From positions 7,296 through 71,295 of the forward strand of contig CAZIKF010000024.1 of the NCBI GenBank assembly GCA_964539825.1: a stretch of DNA of 64,000 nt, in the 5' to 3' direction. The translations under genes and the position numbers were made by a program. The DNA comes from CAZIKF01 sp964539825. Lineage in GTDB: Bacteria; Muiribacteriota; UBA6191. Shown here piece by piece: positions 34,819 through 44,343 of this stretch (position 1 is the first letter of the stretch; the number at the start of each line of letters is the position of its first letter). The notes beneath the pieces were generated by a model, which saw only the letters and a program-made list of their open reading frames with translations, was not told the origin of the DNA and made no database searches.

Positions 34819-35466
34819 TCAGGTTTGGGGGATGCAAATTGTCGATTCAACGAGGAACTCCTCTGAAATCTTGAATATTGCTCCCTTAATACTGGAACAG
34901 TCTTCATTTGGCCTGGCCTCCTTGAAAAGGGGAGAAAAAAGTTCGTTGCGATAAATCTCATGATCCTTCTCATTTTCCCATATGCTTAGTACCAGTGCGA
35001 GTTCATCTCCGAGGTACCCAAACCAGCCGTCTAGGAAGCCTGAAGCAGAACTCATCCCCGGAACCCAAATAGACTTTTGGACATGGTCAAAGTGCTCTCT
35101 TCTCTGGGCTGCAAGGTTGCACATTGCCATGCGCACCACATTTCCTGAGTGTAGCTTCAAGGAAGAGTTTGCATTTCTTGGATTGAATTGGAATCCAGGT
35201 TCAAACAACAGAGTCTTGAGATGACTGTATGTATGTGCCTGTTTGCTTCCCTCAAAGATGCGATCATGCTCAACATTCATGAAACGCTCATAGCTACTTG
35301 AATCTTTCCAGATTCCAATAATATAAGCATCTTCTTGATTCTCAACTGAGAAGCCGCCGAATTGACCGAGAAAACCATTGCAGCCTTGGAGAGACTTCCA
35401 TTTTGCCTGAGCCTTCGCGAAAGAAATTGGATCTTGAGTAATACAATGAATCCATTTAATCAGCAT
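34819..35466 (-). CDS. DUF4937 (YdbC-like) protein
   Basis: A 215-residue cytoplasmic protein with the family opening MLIKWIHCITQDPISFAKAQ, the loop GCNGFLGQFGGFS, and the strand AYIIGIWKDSSSYERFMN, matching the YdbC/DUF4937 group, a double-domain ferredoxin-like (dimeric alpha-beta barrel) fold. The second half (DHVQKSIWVPGMSSASGFLDG) repeats the same pattern. Function of the family is unknown. The gene stands alone. Confidence 0.75.
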   Translation of the reverse strand: MLIKWIHCITQDPISFAKAQAKWKSLQGCNGFLGQFGGFSVENQEDAYIIGIWKDSSSYERFMNVEHDRIFEGSKQAHTYSHLKTLLFEPGFQFNPRNANSSLKLHSGNVVRMAMCNLAAQRREHFDHVQKSIWVPGMSSASGFLDGWFGYLGDELALVLSIWENEKDHEIYRNELFSPLFKEARPNEDCSSIKGAIFKISEEFLVESTICIPQT

Positions 35467-35584
35467 AATCCCCCATGTTCTTCAGTAGAATTCACGCATC
35501 GTTAAGATAGTGTTTGTCAGTGACGCGCTTAGTTCGCCTGCCTGCTAGCATCCTATTCATAACTCACCATGCGATTCTGAGATC

Positions 35585-36004
35585 TCAGGTCTTGGTTGCC
35601 TCCTTCGCGGGTAGATTTTCTAAAACAGATGCATTCCAGGTGTCTCCAACCCAGACCGCTGCGATCCTACAATTTTTAAATCGCTTGGTAAGAAATCTCA
35701 CTGCTGCTTGGAGCTGGGCTTTTTGGTCACCCTCTTCTCGAGGGTTGCCCGCGCAATTGTGATGGGCCGCTACGGCAATGGCACGAGATCCATGACATTC
35801 AAGACTAATTCGGATACTTGCTAAGGTAGCCTCGGTCTGTGCCGACTGGGTTTCTTCAGATAGGAATTTGACGATTCCCGCCTCAGTGATCGTGTCCACG
35901 TAATGGACCTGAAATAGGTTGCGTACTACTTCATTGACAGACATCTGTACGCGGCCATCCATACAATTGAGTACTGTAGCAAATTCATTTTTTTGACTAT
36001 TCAT
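35585..36004 (-). CDS. Carbonic-anhydrase-like protein
   Basis: A 139-residue protein with the two zinc motifs of beta-class carbonic anhydrases in order: NCMDGRV (CxDxR) at about 13-19 and AHHNCAGNP (HxxC) at about 80-88. Apart from these it is shorter than true beta-class enzymes and belongs to a compact, poorly studied subgroup. CO2 hydration is plausible but unproven. GGGAGGAAT lies 11 bases before the ATG. It lies 15 bases downstream of the GNAT gene on the same strand. Confidence 0.75.
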   Translation of the reverse strand: MNSQKNEFATVLNCMDGRVQMSVNEVVRNLFQVHYVDTITEAGIVKFLSEETQSAQTEATLASIRISLECHGSRAIAVAAHHNCAGNPREEGDQKAQLQAAVRFLTKRFKNCRIAAVWVGDTWNASVLENLPAKEATKT

Positions 36005-36019
36005 TGATAGTATTCCTCC

Positions 36020-36589
36020 CTAAAGCCCTTCATGTAAGTGATTTGTTTTATTCCACATGGCTTTGGTTATCTTATAGAGAACGTGTTCACATAGCGGATG
36101 GTTGTCTGGCAGGCTCGGATGCTTGAAATTCTCCTGGGTATTGATCATATCGAGCCTCTCCATCACAGATTGAGATCTCTTATTTTGCAGTGATGTGAAC
36201 GAAACAACTTCATATAACTCCAGGGATTCAAACGCGAATTTTAATGCCTCTCTGGCAGCCTCTGTAGCGTATCCATAACCCCAGAATTCTTTTGATAGGC
36301 GCCACCCTATTTCCACAAATGGAGAAAATGGGTATTTAAGGTGCGGTCTATGGAGCCCCACATATCCAATAAAGCTTCCCCGGGTCTTGATCTCCACAGC
36401 CCAGAGTCCCCAGCCATTCTTTGAGATGAGCGTCTTTGACTTTTCAGCGAAGGCATTACTTTCTGACTGAGAAAGAGTCTTTGGAAAAAACTCCATGACC
36501 GTGGGATCGGAATTGAGCTCGGCAAATTGGTGATAATCCGTGGGCAGCCAATTTCGCAAAATCAATCGTTTTGTTTCCAATTTAGGCAC
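36020..36589 (-). CDS. GNAT N-acetyltransferase, RimJ/RimL type
   Basis: A 189-residue acetyltransferase with the opening KLETKRLILRNWLPTDYHQF, the central strand GSFIGYVGLHRP, the CoA loop SKEFWGYGYATEAAREAL, and the VMERLDMI motif; the final PLCEHVLYKITK is typical for RimJ/L-like enzymes. The substrate is unknown. It heads a two-gene minus-strand unit with the carbonic-anhydrase-like gene and is divergent from the DEAD-box gene. Confidence 0.85.
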   Translation of the reverse strand: MPKLETKRLILRNWLPTDYHQFAELNSDPTVMEFFPKTLSQSESNAFAEKSKTLISKNGWGLWAVEIKTRGSFIGYVGLHRPHLKYPFSPFVEIGWRLSKEFWGYGYATEAAREALKFAFESLELYEVVSFTSLQNKRSQSVMERLDMINTQENFKHPSLPDNHPLCEHVLYKITKAMWNKTNHLHEGL

Positions 36590-36693
36590 CCTTTGGAAAA
36601 TTGGTCCGTCCCCTTTTGCTCCCTGGAGAACTTTTGATGGCTTTTTCCTTGGAATAGTATATCTTCCTTTGGCTCAGTCGAGTAGGTGTTTTT

Positions 36694-38310
36694 ATGACGG
36701 GAAAAGAGATAACTATGGAAAGCAAAGGGGCGTTTAGCGAGCTTGGTCTTTCAAAAAATATTCTGGATGCCATTGATAAGAAGGGATTTGAAGAGCCAAC
36801 CAAAATTCAAGCCATGACAATCCCCGTGATGCTCAGAGATGATACGAATATCATTGCCCAGGCCCAGACGGGTACGGGTAAAACTGCTGCCTTTGGCCTG
36901 CCGTTGATTGAAATGATTGACCCTGGTGCTGGATCAGTGCAGGCATTGATATTGGTACCTACCCGTGAGCTAGCTATCCAGGTATCGGAAGAAATCAATT
37001 CTCTCAAGGGAAACAAGGATATTAGAACAGTGCCTATCTATGGGGGTCAATCCATTGACCAGCAGTTGCGCAGGCTTAGTAAAGGGGTGCACATTGTGGT
37101 GGGCTCTCCCGGCAGGATCATCGATCATATAAATCGAAAGACATTGAAGCTGGGCAAGATTCAGCACCTGATTCTGGATGAAGCGGATGAAATGCTAAAT
37201 ATGGGCTTCATTGAAGATATGGAAGAAATCTTTAAGCACACAAATCCTGATAAGAGAACCTTATTATTCTCTGCCACTATGCCCAATAAGATTAAGGAAC
37301 TCGCTCGTGGCTATATGGATGGATATGAACTTCTTACCGCTAAGAAGGAGCAGCTTACAACTAACCTGACGGAGCAGATCTACTTCGAGGTAAAGGGTTC
37401 TGACAAGTTTGAAGCTCTTTGCAGGATCATCGATATTGAGCATCCCTTTTATGGTTTGATTTTCTGTAGGACAAAGCGCGATGTAGGGGAGCTTGTAGAC
37501 CGCCTGGCAGATAGAGGATACGATGCAGAACCTATTCATGGAGAGATCTCACAGGCTCAAAGAGAACGGACTCTAGATAATTTCAAAAAGCAAAGAATCG
37601 AAATTCTGGTGGCTACAGACGTAGCCGCTCGCGGAATTGATGTCATCAATCTCACCCACGTCATTAACTATTCTTTACCGCAGGAGCCGGAGGCCTATGT
37701 TCATCGAGTCGGTCGTACCGGAAGAGCAGGGAATGAGGGAACAGCAATTACATTTATCACACCCAGTGAGTACAAGAGACTGATGTTCATTCAAAGGATT
37801 TCCGGGGCCGATATTAAGAAATCTGTCGTACCCAAAGTAAAGGATATTATCAAGGCCAAAAGGACGAAGATTTATCAGGACCTGAAAGCGATTCTGGAAG
37901 ATGAAATTGAACCTAAATACTACAATTGGGCAAAAAAGCTGCTCGATGAAAATGATCCTACTCAAATGTTAGCGGCTTTGCTGAACTATAGCTTTGAGGA
38001 GGAACTAAATCCAGATACTTATGGTGAAATAAAAGAGGTTGGGGCTAAGCCTAAGCAGCTTGATCAGCAAGGTAAAGCTCGGCTCTTTGTTGCCCTTGGC
38101 AAAGAAGACAAGATGAATCCCCGAAAGCTTGTAAAGCTTATTTTAGACAGAGTCTCGGTGAAGCCCAGGCTCATCAGTGACGTTCAGGTAATGGACAAAT
38201 TCTCCTTTGTAACTGTTCCTTTCGAAAAAGCAGAAAAGATTGTTTTAAGTTTCAAGGAAAAGGGCTGCAAGCCATTGGTCAGTCTTGCCAAGAACACCAG
38301 GCAAAAATAG
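36694..38310 (+). CDS. deaD: DEAD-box RNA helicase with DbpA RNA-binding domain
   Basis: A 538-residue ATP-dependent RNA helicase. The Q motif is GFEEPTKIQ, Walker A AQTGTGKT (58-65), DEAD at 162-165, SAT in LLFSATMP, and HRVGRTGRAG near residue 345. The C-terminal part (about 465-535, LFVALGKEDKMNPRKLVKLI ...) is the DbpA/CsdA RNA-binding domain. This is the CsdA/DeaD type that unwinds rRNA and mRNA structure, often in the cold. A second in-frame ATG at 36715 has GGGAAAAGAG upstream and could be the true start, removing seven residues. Confidence 0.92.
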   Translation: MTGKEITMESKGAFSELGLSKNILDAIDKKGFEEPTKIQAMTIPVMLRDDTNIIAQAQTGTGKTAAFGLPLIEMIDPGAGSVQALILVPTRELAIQVSEEINSLKGNKDIRTVPIYGGQSIDQQLRRLSKGVHIVVGSPGRIIDHINRKTLKLGKIQHLILDEADEMLNMGFIEDMEEIFKHTNPDKRTLLFSATMPNKIKELARGYMDGYELLTAKKEQLTTNLTEQIYFEVKGSDKFEALCRIIDIEHPFYGLIFCRTKRDVGELVDRLADRGYDAEPIHGEISQAQRERTLDNFKKQRIEILVATDVAARGIDVINLTHVINYSLPQEPEAYVHRVGRTGRAGNEGTAITFITPSEYKRLMFIQRISGADIKKSVVPKVKDIIKAKRTKIYQDLKAILEDEIEPKYYNWAKKLLDENDPTQMLAALLNYSFEEELNPDTYGEIKEVGAKPKQLDQQGKARLFVALGKEDKMNPRKLVKLILDRVSVKPRLISDVQVMDKFSFVTVPFEKAEKIVLSFKEKGCKPLVSLAKNTRQK

Positions 38311-38455
38311 CTTTGAGAAACTGAAACTTCATAGGGATTACTGAGTATGACTCTACCCGCCCCACTTATCTATTTCGAATGGCCTAGAATTTCGGTGTAG
38401 TATATTGTTTCAGGTCTGGTTGTTGTCTCTTTGAATGGCTCATACGAGGAGTAAT

Positions 38456-39094
38456 ATGCGTTCAGGTCCGATCAAACTTAGCTTAGTTCTGAGGCGCGAT
38501 AGGTTCTTTGGCGCTCTTTGTTGGATATGTGTATCGATCTATCTACTCTACTCAACAAATCTCATGAACTTCAAGCCTGCAACCTCAATCCAATGGGCAG
38601 CCATTTACCTGGGATCAATCTCTCTTTTTAGTTACTGGTTCTTTCTGGGATACTACCTCATCGATCCCGTATCCTTGAAGATTTGGAAATGCACGGGCAA
38701 CCGTTTGTTTGTGGACAGGTACCTCTTAGCTCAAGCAGATGCGATTAACTCCTTTGCGGTCGACTTCTGGCCAGAGAAATCCCTTGGATTCTGCCTCATA
38801 GCCATTACCGATGAAGGTGAAAAAGTACGAATCAGTGATTTTCGACAAGTTCCAATTGAAAGTAAGTCAACGGGAGAGACTATATCAAAGCACTTCAGTA
38901 GACCATTTCATTACCAGGACAATACAGGTGGTGTCATAGTCACCCGTGGTACTGGCGGTGAAATTGAGGTAAGTCACAAAGATCCCTTCGATATCATTAG
39001 GGAGGTAAAATGGAATCAAATTCTACTCGTGATGATACCGATCCTGGTCGGCTTTTGTTGGCTAATGTTGTGGGTGAAAAAGGGCCCTGGTTAA
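38456..39094 (+). CDS. Membrane protein of unknown function
   Basis: A 212-residue protein; ATG 38456 is chosen because ACGAGGAGTAAT precedes it. Two hydrophobic helices near the N-terminus (about 20-38 and 48-68) are followed by a cytoplasmic, mostly beta-strand domain of about 110 residues (KIWKCTGNRLFVDRYLL ...) and a last helix near the C-terminus (VMIPILVGFCWLMLWV). This layout is common for membrane-attached PH-like domain proteins, which is a guess. No neighbour points to a role. Confidence 0.58.
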   Translation: MRSGPIKLSLVLRRDRFFGALCWICVSIYLLYSTNLMNFKPATSIQWAAIYLGSISLFSYWFFLGYYLIDPVSLKIWKCTGNRLFVDRYLLAQADAINSFAVDFWPEKSLGFCLIAITDEGEKVRISDFRQVPIESKSTGETISKHFSRPFHYQDNTGGVIVTRGTGGEIEVSHKDPFDIIREVKWNQILLVMIPILVGFCWLMLWVKKGPG

Positions 39095-39131
39095 GGGGAT
39101 AAATTCATAAACCTTTAGCAGGGTCTCTTAA

Positions 39132-40244
39132 CTAGCGGGATCCAGAGTTTGGTCCTAAACCAACTAGTTTTTGGTACATTTTATAAGTGTCATCAAGTTT
39201 AACCAGCAATTTTTCATGATTTGGCAGTGCCATAATCATCATAGTCAGGGCAATACCTCGAGCAACCGCGTCTGCTAGAGCAGGTGGATAAAGGGTTACT
39301 CCAAGTAGATAGAGGGGATAGATCTTCAGACTCTCTAAATTGAAACCAATAGGAGAGTGGGCTGATAACCAATCATTGGTGGCCCCAATTGTCGTCAAAC
39401 CTTTGGTATTTACGGCTTCACGATAATCGTTAAGGTATTGGGTTTTATATTCAAGACTCAGGATGGTGTACTGAAGGATCAGCTTCTGTTTGGTTCCCTC
39501 TTTGTGTCGAGTAATTGCTTCATCATAGGCATTTACCATAGCCATGCCAGCAGAGAAATCGGCATATTTCATGCCTCGTTGAAAAACTTCTTGCTTGCTA
39601 AGGTCAAGCTCTAACAACGGAGCCATTTCATGGAGCAGCGTCTTTATACTCTCACTGTAAAGATGCTGAGATTCATATTCCTCGAGTAAGGATTTAAGAA
39701 TCAGCCGCTTTATGCCAAGAGCAACAGCGTAATTGATGAGATCCCAATTCCTTCCCTCCTGGTCAGCGGCATTCCCCAGGTACTGAGAAAACTTGTAGAG
39801 AGTCTTGATCCTTTGATTTGCCTCTTTCAACTTCCCGCTCTGGGAGAGTTTTAGCGCGTCTGCCATAAACTGGTTTGAAAATGAGCGGATAGATTTCAAA
39901 TTTATAGTACTGATGATTGAGTTAATCTGAATTTCAGCCCGGCGATAGTCTGTTTTTAGCTTTCCTGTGAAATACTTCACCATCTCTTTTTGTGCCCCCA
40001 AATAAGACTGCCGGTTGAATTTCTGGGTACCCTTTTTCTCATCTGGATATGCCGCGGTGATCAACTTGAGAAAAACAGGTTGGTCGATGATCCTTTTTCC
40101 AGGTCTGTAGGCCTCAAACAACTTTTCAATTTCAAGAGTTGGTTTTGTAGGCAAACCCACATAGAAAAATGTTTGAATTACCAACACTAGAATCGCTGAG
40201 CAAATCCAAAAAATAAATCCTCTTCTGAAAAAATTAAAGATCAT
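39132..40244 (-). CDS. Membrane-anchored helical protein, unrecognised
   Basis: A 370-residue protein from ATG 40244, with GAGAAGAA directly upstream. A single N-terminal transmembrane helix (about 10-29) is followed by a helical domain of TPR-like character, with KLSQSGKLKEANQRIKTLYK and long amphipathic helices, and a more hydrophobic region near 315-340. No family is recognised. It has the same anchor-plus-helices plan as the gene at 48516-49490. It starts 23 bases downstream of the Rid gene stop and may share its transcript. Confidence 0.58.
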   Translation of the reverse strand: MIFNFFRRGFIFWICSAILVLVIQTFFYVGLPTKPTLEIEKLFEAYRPGKRIIDQPVFLKLITAAYPDEKKGTQKFNRQSYLGAQKEMVKYFTGKLKTDYRRAEIQINSIISTINLKSIRSFSNQFMADALKLSQSGKLKEANQRIKTLYKFSQYLGNAADQEGRNWDLINYAVALGIKRLILKSLLEEYESQHLYSESIKTLLHEMAPLLELDLSKQEVFQRGMKYADFSAGMAMVNAYDEAITRHKEGTKQKLILQYTILSLEYKTQYLNDYREAVNTKGLTTIGATNDWLSAHSPIGFNLESLKIYPLYLLGVTLYPPALADAVARGIALTMMIMALPNHEKLLVKLDDTYKMYQKLVGLGPNSGSR

Positions 40245-40267
40245 TTCTTCTCTGGTACTGTGGCAGC

Positions 40268-40660
40268 TTATGACCGATTCACCAGGCAATCCGCTTCTAT
40301 CTCCACCAACCAGTCCTTTTGCAACAAGGAGGAGACTGCAGCAAATGTGCTTGCGGGTCTGATTCGAGAAAATACTGCTCCATGAGCTCTGGCGGCTTCT
40401 TCCCACCTGGAGGCATCGGTGAGCAGGACGCGAGTACGAATCACATCTTTCATTTGACCCCCTGCTTCCTCAATGGACTGCTGAATAATTTCAAGGCAGC
40501 GTAGCGTTTGCAAGTAAAGATCGCCGGGAGACTCGGTCTCTCCATTTTCAGTGAGAGGTGCGGTGCCAGAAACACAGATCCAATCGCCCACACGAACCGC
40601 CCTGGAAAAACCTATGCGCTCTTCAAAAGGAGAACCCGAACTCACAAGAACACGCGTCAT
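40268..40660 (-). CDS. Rid-family (YjgF/RidA-like) protein
   Basis: A 130-residue protein with the fold markers of Rid proteins: GSPFEERIGFSRAVRVGDWI, ICVSGTAPL, and RTRVLLTD with the arginine used by imine deaminases, then FSRIRPASTFAAVSSLLQKDW. Many members hydrolyse reactive enamine/imine products of PLP enzymes. The start is set at ATG 40660; there is no Shine-Dalgarno sequence and a TATACT box (40670-40675) lies nine bases upstream, so the mRNA may be leaderless. An ATG 26 codons further upstream is in frame but outside the homologous part. Confidence 0.82.
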   Translation of the reverse strand: MTRVLVSSGSPFEERIGFSRAVRVGDWICVSGTAPLTENGETESPGDLYLQTLRCLEIIQQSIEEAGGQMKDVIRTRVLLTDASRWEEAARAHGAVFSRIRPASTFAAVSSLLQKDWLVEIEADCLVNRS

Positions 40661-40669
40661 AACTGGCAA

Positions 40670-40675
40670 AGTATA
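40670..40675 (-). promoter_or_regulatory. Possible -10 box of the Rid gene
   Basis: TATACT on the minus strand, nine bases before the proposed ATG at 40660. No strong -35 box is seen at 16-18 bases (best TTCAAT). It is offered because the start lacks a ribosome binding site. Confidence 0.25.
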
Positions 40676-40785
40676 GCAAACAAACCTTGGGATTGAACCA
40701 GGATTTGAGGGACTAATCAAGAAGTTTTTGTTGGACAAGCTATATTCATCAATCCAACTCTAAAGGGCAAATGCTTTATGGTGAA

Positions 40786-41808
40786 CTAGACGTGTTGAAT
40801 TGGTTCTTCATGTGTCGGTGAGGCTATTTGGGAGGTGCGGTGTATTTCATGGAACAGAAAAAAGCCGATGGCCAAAGTCATTACCTCAAATAGATAGAGA
40901 TTTAAGTCATGGGGAACGATAAGTAAGGCAGCTACGAACTGGGCTATAATGGAAGCTATAAGCAGTTTTACAATAAATCCTCGGTTTCTTCTGCTGATAA
41001 AAAATGCACCCAGGGGAGCGCCGATAATTACAATGGGTACGGAAGTTGACCAGAGCTCGATGGCTTGTGGTTGAAGCGGAGATATTGCTCCAATATCAAC
41101 ATAGCCAAAAAAGTAGATCAGTGAGGTTCCCAAAACTGTATTAATAGACATAAGGATCACACTTGTGGGAGTTGCTACCTTTTCGCAGATCCCAAAATAA
41201 AGGGTTAGAGCGCTAAAAAGAAATATGTCCAGTCCGCTCCCCGTAAGAGAGGAGACGATTCCTCCAAGAATCCCAAAACCTATGAGTACTGCCTTTTCCC
41301 GGCTCTTGAGGATCTTAGGCAGGCTGACAATCCCTGTATCCTTCTTGAAAATAACTAGAACACATCCAAAGGTGAATAAAATACATACAAAAAACATCTT
41401 GATATAGGCAGGAGAGAACAGTCCATGTATCCACCATAGCCCCATTACCATGCCCAGGGATCCCCCGATAGTTCCATAGATAATCGCTCGTGTCTCTATA
41501 GGGACCTTTAGTTTGAGGATCCAAAGGCTCGCTGCGGTCATCCCGACACTTTGTATCATGAGCGAAAAATCTCGGGCAATCAGCGGGGAGATGGAAAGAA
41601 CAAGAGTTAGAACAGGGAAAGCGATTGCTCCTCCACCTATGCTGGTGGAACCAGCAATGAAGGATGCGAATATCATGGTGAGAGGCATAAACCATAGGCG
41701 TGCCATGGTCTCGGTCCCTCCATGAGCCCCAAATACCTGGTACCAGAATCCAAGTAACAGAATATAAAAGAGACCCAGAAAAACGTTATAGATTCTTGAA
41801 CTCTTCAT
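40786..41808 (-). CDS. TauE/SafE family permease
   Basis: A 340-residue inner membrane protein with about eight to nine helices. The first repeat has FASFIAGSTSIGGGAIAFPV and the second LGGIVSSLTGSGLDIFLFSA, the two pseudo-symmetric half-site motifs of the sulfite exporter TauE/SafE family; export of sulfite, sulfoacetate or related sulfur anions is the known role. The cytoplasmic tail is short. The gene stands alone, with 125 bases to the Rid gene. Confidence 0.88.
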   Translation of the reverse strand: MKSSRIYNVFLGLFYILLLGFWYQVFGAHGGTETMARLWFMPLTMIFASFIAGSTSIGGGAIAFPVLTLVLSISPLIARDFSLMIQSVGMTAASLWILKLKVPIETRAIIYGTIGGSLGMVMGLWWIHGLFSPAYIKMFFVCILFTFGCVLVIFKKDTGIVSLPKILKSREKAVLIGFGILGGIVSSLTGSGLDIFLFSALTLYFGICEKVATPTSVILMSINTVLGTSLIYFFGYVDIGAISPLQPQAIELWSTSVPIVIIGAPLGAFFISRRNRGFIVKLLIASIIAQFVAALLIVPHDLNLYLFEVMTLAIGFFLFHEIHRTSQIASPTHEEPIQHV

Positions 41809-41982
41809 TTATTTAAAAAAGAGGCAAACCTTGGTAGGGGTAGCTAACCGGGTTAGTAAGCGAATTGGTGAGTATATCAATTATCCTGATTACTACGGCT
41901 AGTTTTTGCCAATGGGCTCAGTTGGGATACTCCCAAGGAGATGCCGCGAAGACGATCGAGCACGGGAGTCAGGTTGAGGTTT

Positions 41983-42477
41983 TCATAGGATCTTTCGCAT
42001 CCAAACTCGTCCTTCATCATCGGGGCCATGCACATCAGGCATCGTAGCTACAGGAACGTAGCCAGCCTTTCCGTAGAATGCTATGACTTCATGACTTTTT
42101 ACGTAGGTAGCCATGTACATACAATATACTTTTGCTTCTTTAGAAACATTTTCAGCATGCTTCAATAGCCGGGTACCGAGGCCACTCCCTCTGTACTCAG
42201 GAAAAATCGCGATATCTAAGAGCTCAGAATATTGTCCAATACAAGGAACTCCATCCAACTTCTCCTCTCTTAAAACTCCAACAAAACCCATTGGTCTGTC
42301 ATCGTTATCAAAAAAAGCAAAAAATTTAGTACCTATATAGTAATGGTTAGAGATTTTTTTTCTTACATGTTGTTGGTGGCTAGCGAATTGAGGATTGAAG
42401 TGATCTCCCAACTCAACCTCAGCCATCAGATCAAAAAAAGTCTCCACAAATGGCTCTTCAGCAATTTCTCTAATCAT
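41983..42477 (-). CDS. GNAT N-acetyltransferase
   Basis: A 164-residue acetyltransferase. Strand 4 reads LLDIAIFPEYRGSGLGTRLL, with the RGSGLG acetyl-CoA loop at about 104-109, and FYGKAGYVPVATMP is the usual C-terminal helix-strand. The acceptor is unknown. The ATG at 42477 has only a weak purine-rich stretch (AAAGAAAAG) upstream. The VOC gene 42521-42901 lies 43 bases upstream on the same strand. Confidence 0.85.
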   Translation of the reverse strand: MIREIAEEPFVETFFDLMAEVELGDHFNPQFASHQQHVRKKISNHYYIGTKFFAFFDNDDRPMGFVGVLREEKLDGVPCIGQYSELLDIAIFPEYRGSGLGTRLLKHAENVSKEAKVYCMYMATYVKSHEVIAFYGKAGYVPVATMPDVHGPDDEGRVWMRKIL

Positions 42478-42520
42478 GACTTTTCTTTGACTCTAATCTT
42501 GGCCTTCTAGCCCTAGAATT

Positions 42521-42901
42521 TTACTCATTATTCCTTTTGATTTGGGAAAGCTGGATGAAATTTCCATCTGGATCTTCAATGGTGGCAACCAGCGTGGGCC
42601 CAACATCAAAAATAGTCTTGGACTTGTCATTATCTGGGTAAAATCTGACGCCCTTTAGCGCGAGACTCTCTACAGCGGCATGAATATCCTCGACTTGAAA
42701 ACTGATCATAATTGACTGCTTTTGCACAGTTGAACTGGGATAGCCAATGAAATCAAGACCAAATCTAGAGCCCTGGTCAAATTCAAAATCCTGCCAGTGA
42801 TCGTCTCCGTAGCCTTTCTTGAGTCCGAGAGTCTCGGAGTACCAGTCCGCCAGCTTTTGATTTGGGGAATGAATATAAGCGACGTGTATGCCTTTGATCA
42901 T
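42521..42901 (-). CDS. VOC-superfamily (glyoxalase-like) protein
   Basis: A 126-residue single-domain protein with the paired strand-helix layout: GIHVAYIHSPNQKLADWYSE, FQVEDIHAAVESLALKGVRF, and the closing VATIEDPDGNFIQLSQI. A catalytic or binding role on a small molecule is likely, possibly a dioxygenase or resistance protein. It is probably co-transcribed with the GNAT gene 43 bases downstream. Confidence 0.82.
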   Translation of the reverse strand: MIKGIHVAYIHSPNQKLADWYSETLGLKKGYGDDHWQDFEFDQGSRFGLDFIGYPSSTVQKQSIMISFQVEDIHAAVESLALKGVRFYPDNDKSKTIFDVGPTLVATIEDPDGNFIQLSQIKRNNE

Positions 42902-43113
42902 AAATTTGTGGGTTGATGGTTCATTGAATTAGACTGGATAGAGACCAGCTTAACCAACACCAACCTACCTCCAGCGTAGATCGTATTCGCAAGGAGTGGG
43001 ATAGTCAAACTCCTGCAGTGGTCCAAAGGAGAGGAGAAAATCTGTATGGCTTTTAAGAGCTCAGACCTACTACGCCTGGAAGTGCGGGTAAAATTCTGAA
43101 ATCGTTAACTAAA

Positions 43114-44283
43114 ATGATGAGATTTATCAGAGTTCTTTTGATTAGTCTTCACAAGCGCTTCAGACTGGATCTGCGTGCCACTTTTGTCTTTGCTCTTGTC
43201 ACGATTTGGCTTTGCATACCCAGGCTGGCTGCTTTGGAAGTTGAATCTGTTGGACTGAAGATTGAGCTCAGGCAACTGCATCAAATTTCACCCACTGACC
43301 CTATTTCCTACCGAATTTTGCTCAGGCCAAAATTTCCCATCGCAGCGACGGTTGAATATGAACTGGAAGTAGAGAACGTTAAGATCAAGACGCCCAGGCA
43401 ATACCAACTCTCCACCCTTAAGACCGGGACCAGGGAAGTATGGGAGCTTCAGTCAGAAAGAGGTTCCCTGTTTTCGACTTTTAGGGTGAGTATCAAATCC
43501 ATGCTGGGAGATCGAAAGATCATTGATCACCAGATTTTAGAGCTGGAGAGTGGCTCCCCAGGTCCTTTGCTTCTTGAGCATGCGGATCTGATGGCTTCCC
43601 ACCTTGCGCGTGCCGTCAAGGGATCCTCCTCCCTGGTTTCTTCCTACAAGAAAGAGAGTCTCATTAACTCTTTGTTAGGATGGGCCTTAGTTACACTTGT
43701 TTTCCTTGGTATTTGTTACCGAAAAAGTCCTGAGAAGGAAAGCGCAGGACTTTTTGGCAGTCTCCTGGTCAAACTGTTTTTGGTTCTGGTCTTTCCTATT
43801 CAATTCTATCTTGTTGAATCCTTTACCAGGGATGCTCATCTAGAGAGATCAGGTTGGGAGGTAACCCTCGCGAAAATCAGTAATATTCGTAAGGTTCCCG
43901 GTCTGGGAGTCTTTGTCGATTACAAGATTAAGGGATTGGATCAGACGCAGGTTGAGTATCTACCCTTTGAACCCAGTTTTACTGACCCGGTTATAAGGGC
44001 GCTTTATTGCATAGAGGATCCCGCTATCAATTCCATTTGGAAGCTCTATCGTTTCGAGGATACGGTCTATGTCGCTATCTTTTATCTCCTCGTGTTAGCG
44101 ATATTGTATTTCAATGGTCATTACCTGGAGGCGGATAGCGAAAAGCTAAAGGGAAAGAACCTCCACATTCCCCATCTCCTCCTGCCTTTTACGCTCATGT
44201 TTTTCGCGGGTCTTCTGGGGCTGTTTCTTTTGGAATACGGACAGATGCTCTGGCTGATCACCCTTGCCTACATGGCTGGTTGA
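43114..44283 (+). CDS. Membrane protein of unknown function
   Basis: A 389-residue protein. A basic N-terminus and hydrophobic stretch (about 24-40, ending LAALEVE) look like an uncleaved or cleaved signal sequence. Residues 42-170 form a beta-rich extracytoplasmic domain, followed by about four to five helices (near 185-200, 215-235, 318-335, 350-375). No family is recognised. The bases before the ATG (TAAAATG) lack a ribosome binding site; the second ATG is adjacent. It precedes ackA by 60 bases. Confidence 0.6.
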   Translation: MMRFIRVLLISLHKRFRLDLRATFVFALVTIWLCIPRLAALEVESVGLKIELRQLHQISPTDPISYRILLRPKFPIAATVEYELEVENVKIKTPRQYQLSTLKTGTREVWELQSERGSLFSTFRVSIKSMLGDRKIIDHQILELESGSPGPLLLEHADLMASHLARAVKGSSSLVSSYKKESLINSLLGWALVTLVFLGICYRKSPEKESAGLFGSLLVKLFLVLVFPIQFYLVESFTRDAHLERSGWEVTLAKISNIRKVPGLGVFVDYKIKGLDQTQVEYLPFEPSFTDPVIRALYCIEDPAINSIWKLYRFEDTVYVAIFYLLVLAILYFNGHYLEADSEKLKGKNLHIPHLLLPFTLMFFAGLLGLFLLEYGQMLWLITLAYMAG

Positions 44284-44343
44284 ACAGTGATGTTGTATGC
44301 TCTACTGTTCTTGGTTCCGTGAAATTCTCAGAAAGGGTCATCC

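Noticed and set aside
41865..42047. 60-codon plus-strand frame upstream of and overlapping the GNAT gene
   Set aside because: No ribosome binding site, and half of it is antisense to the GNAT gene.
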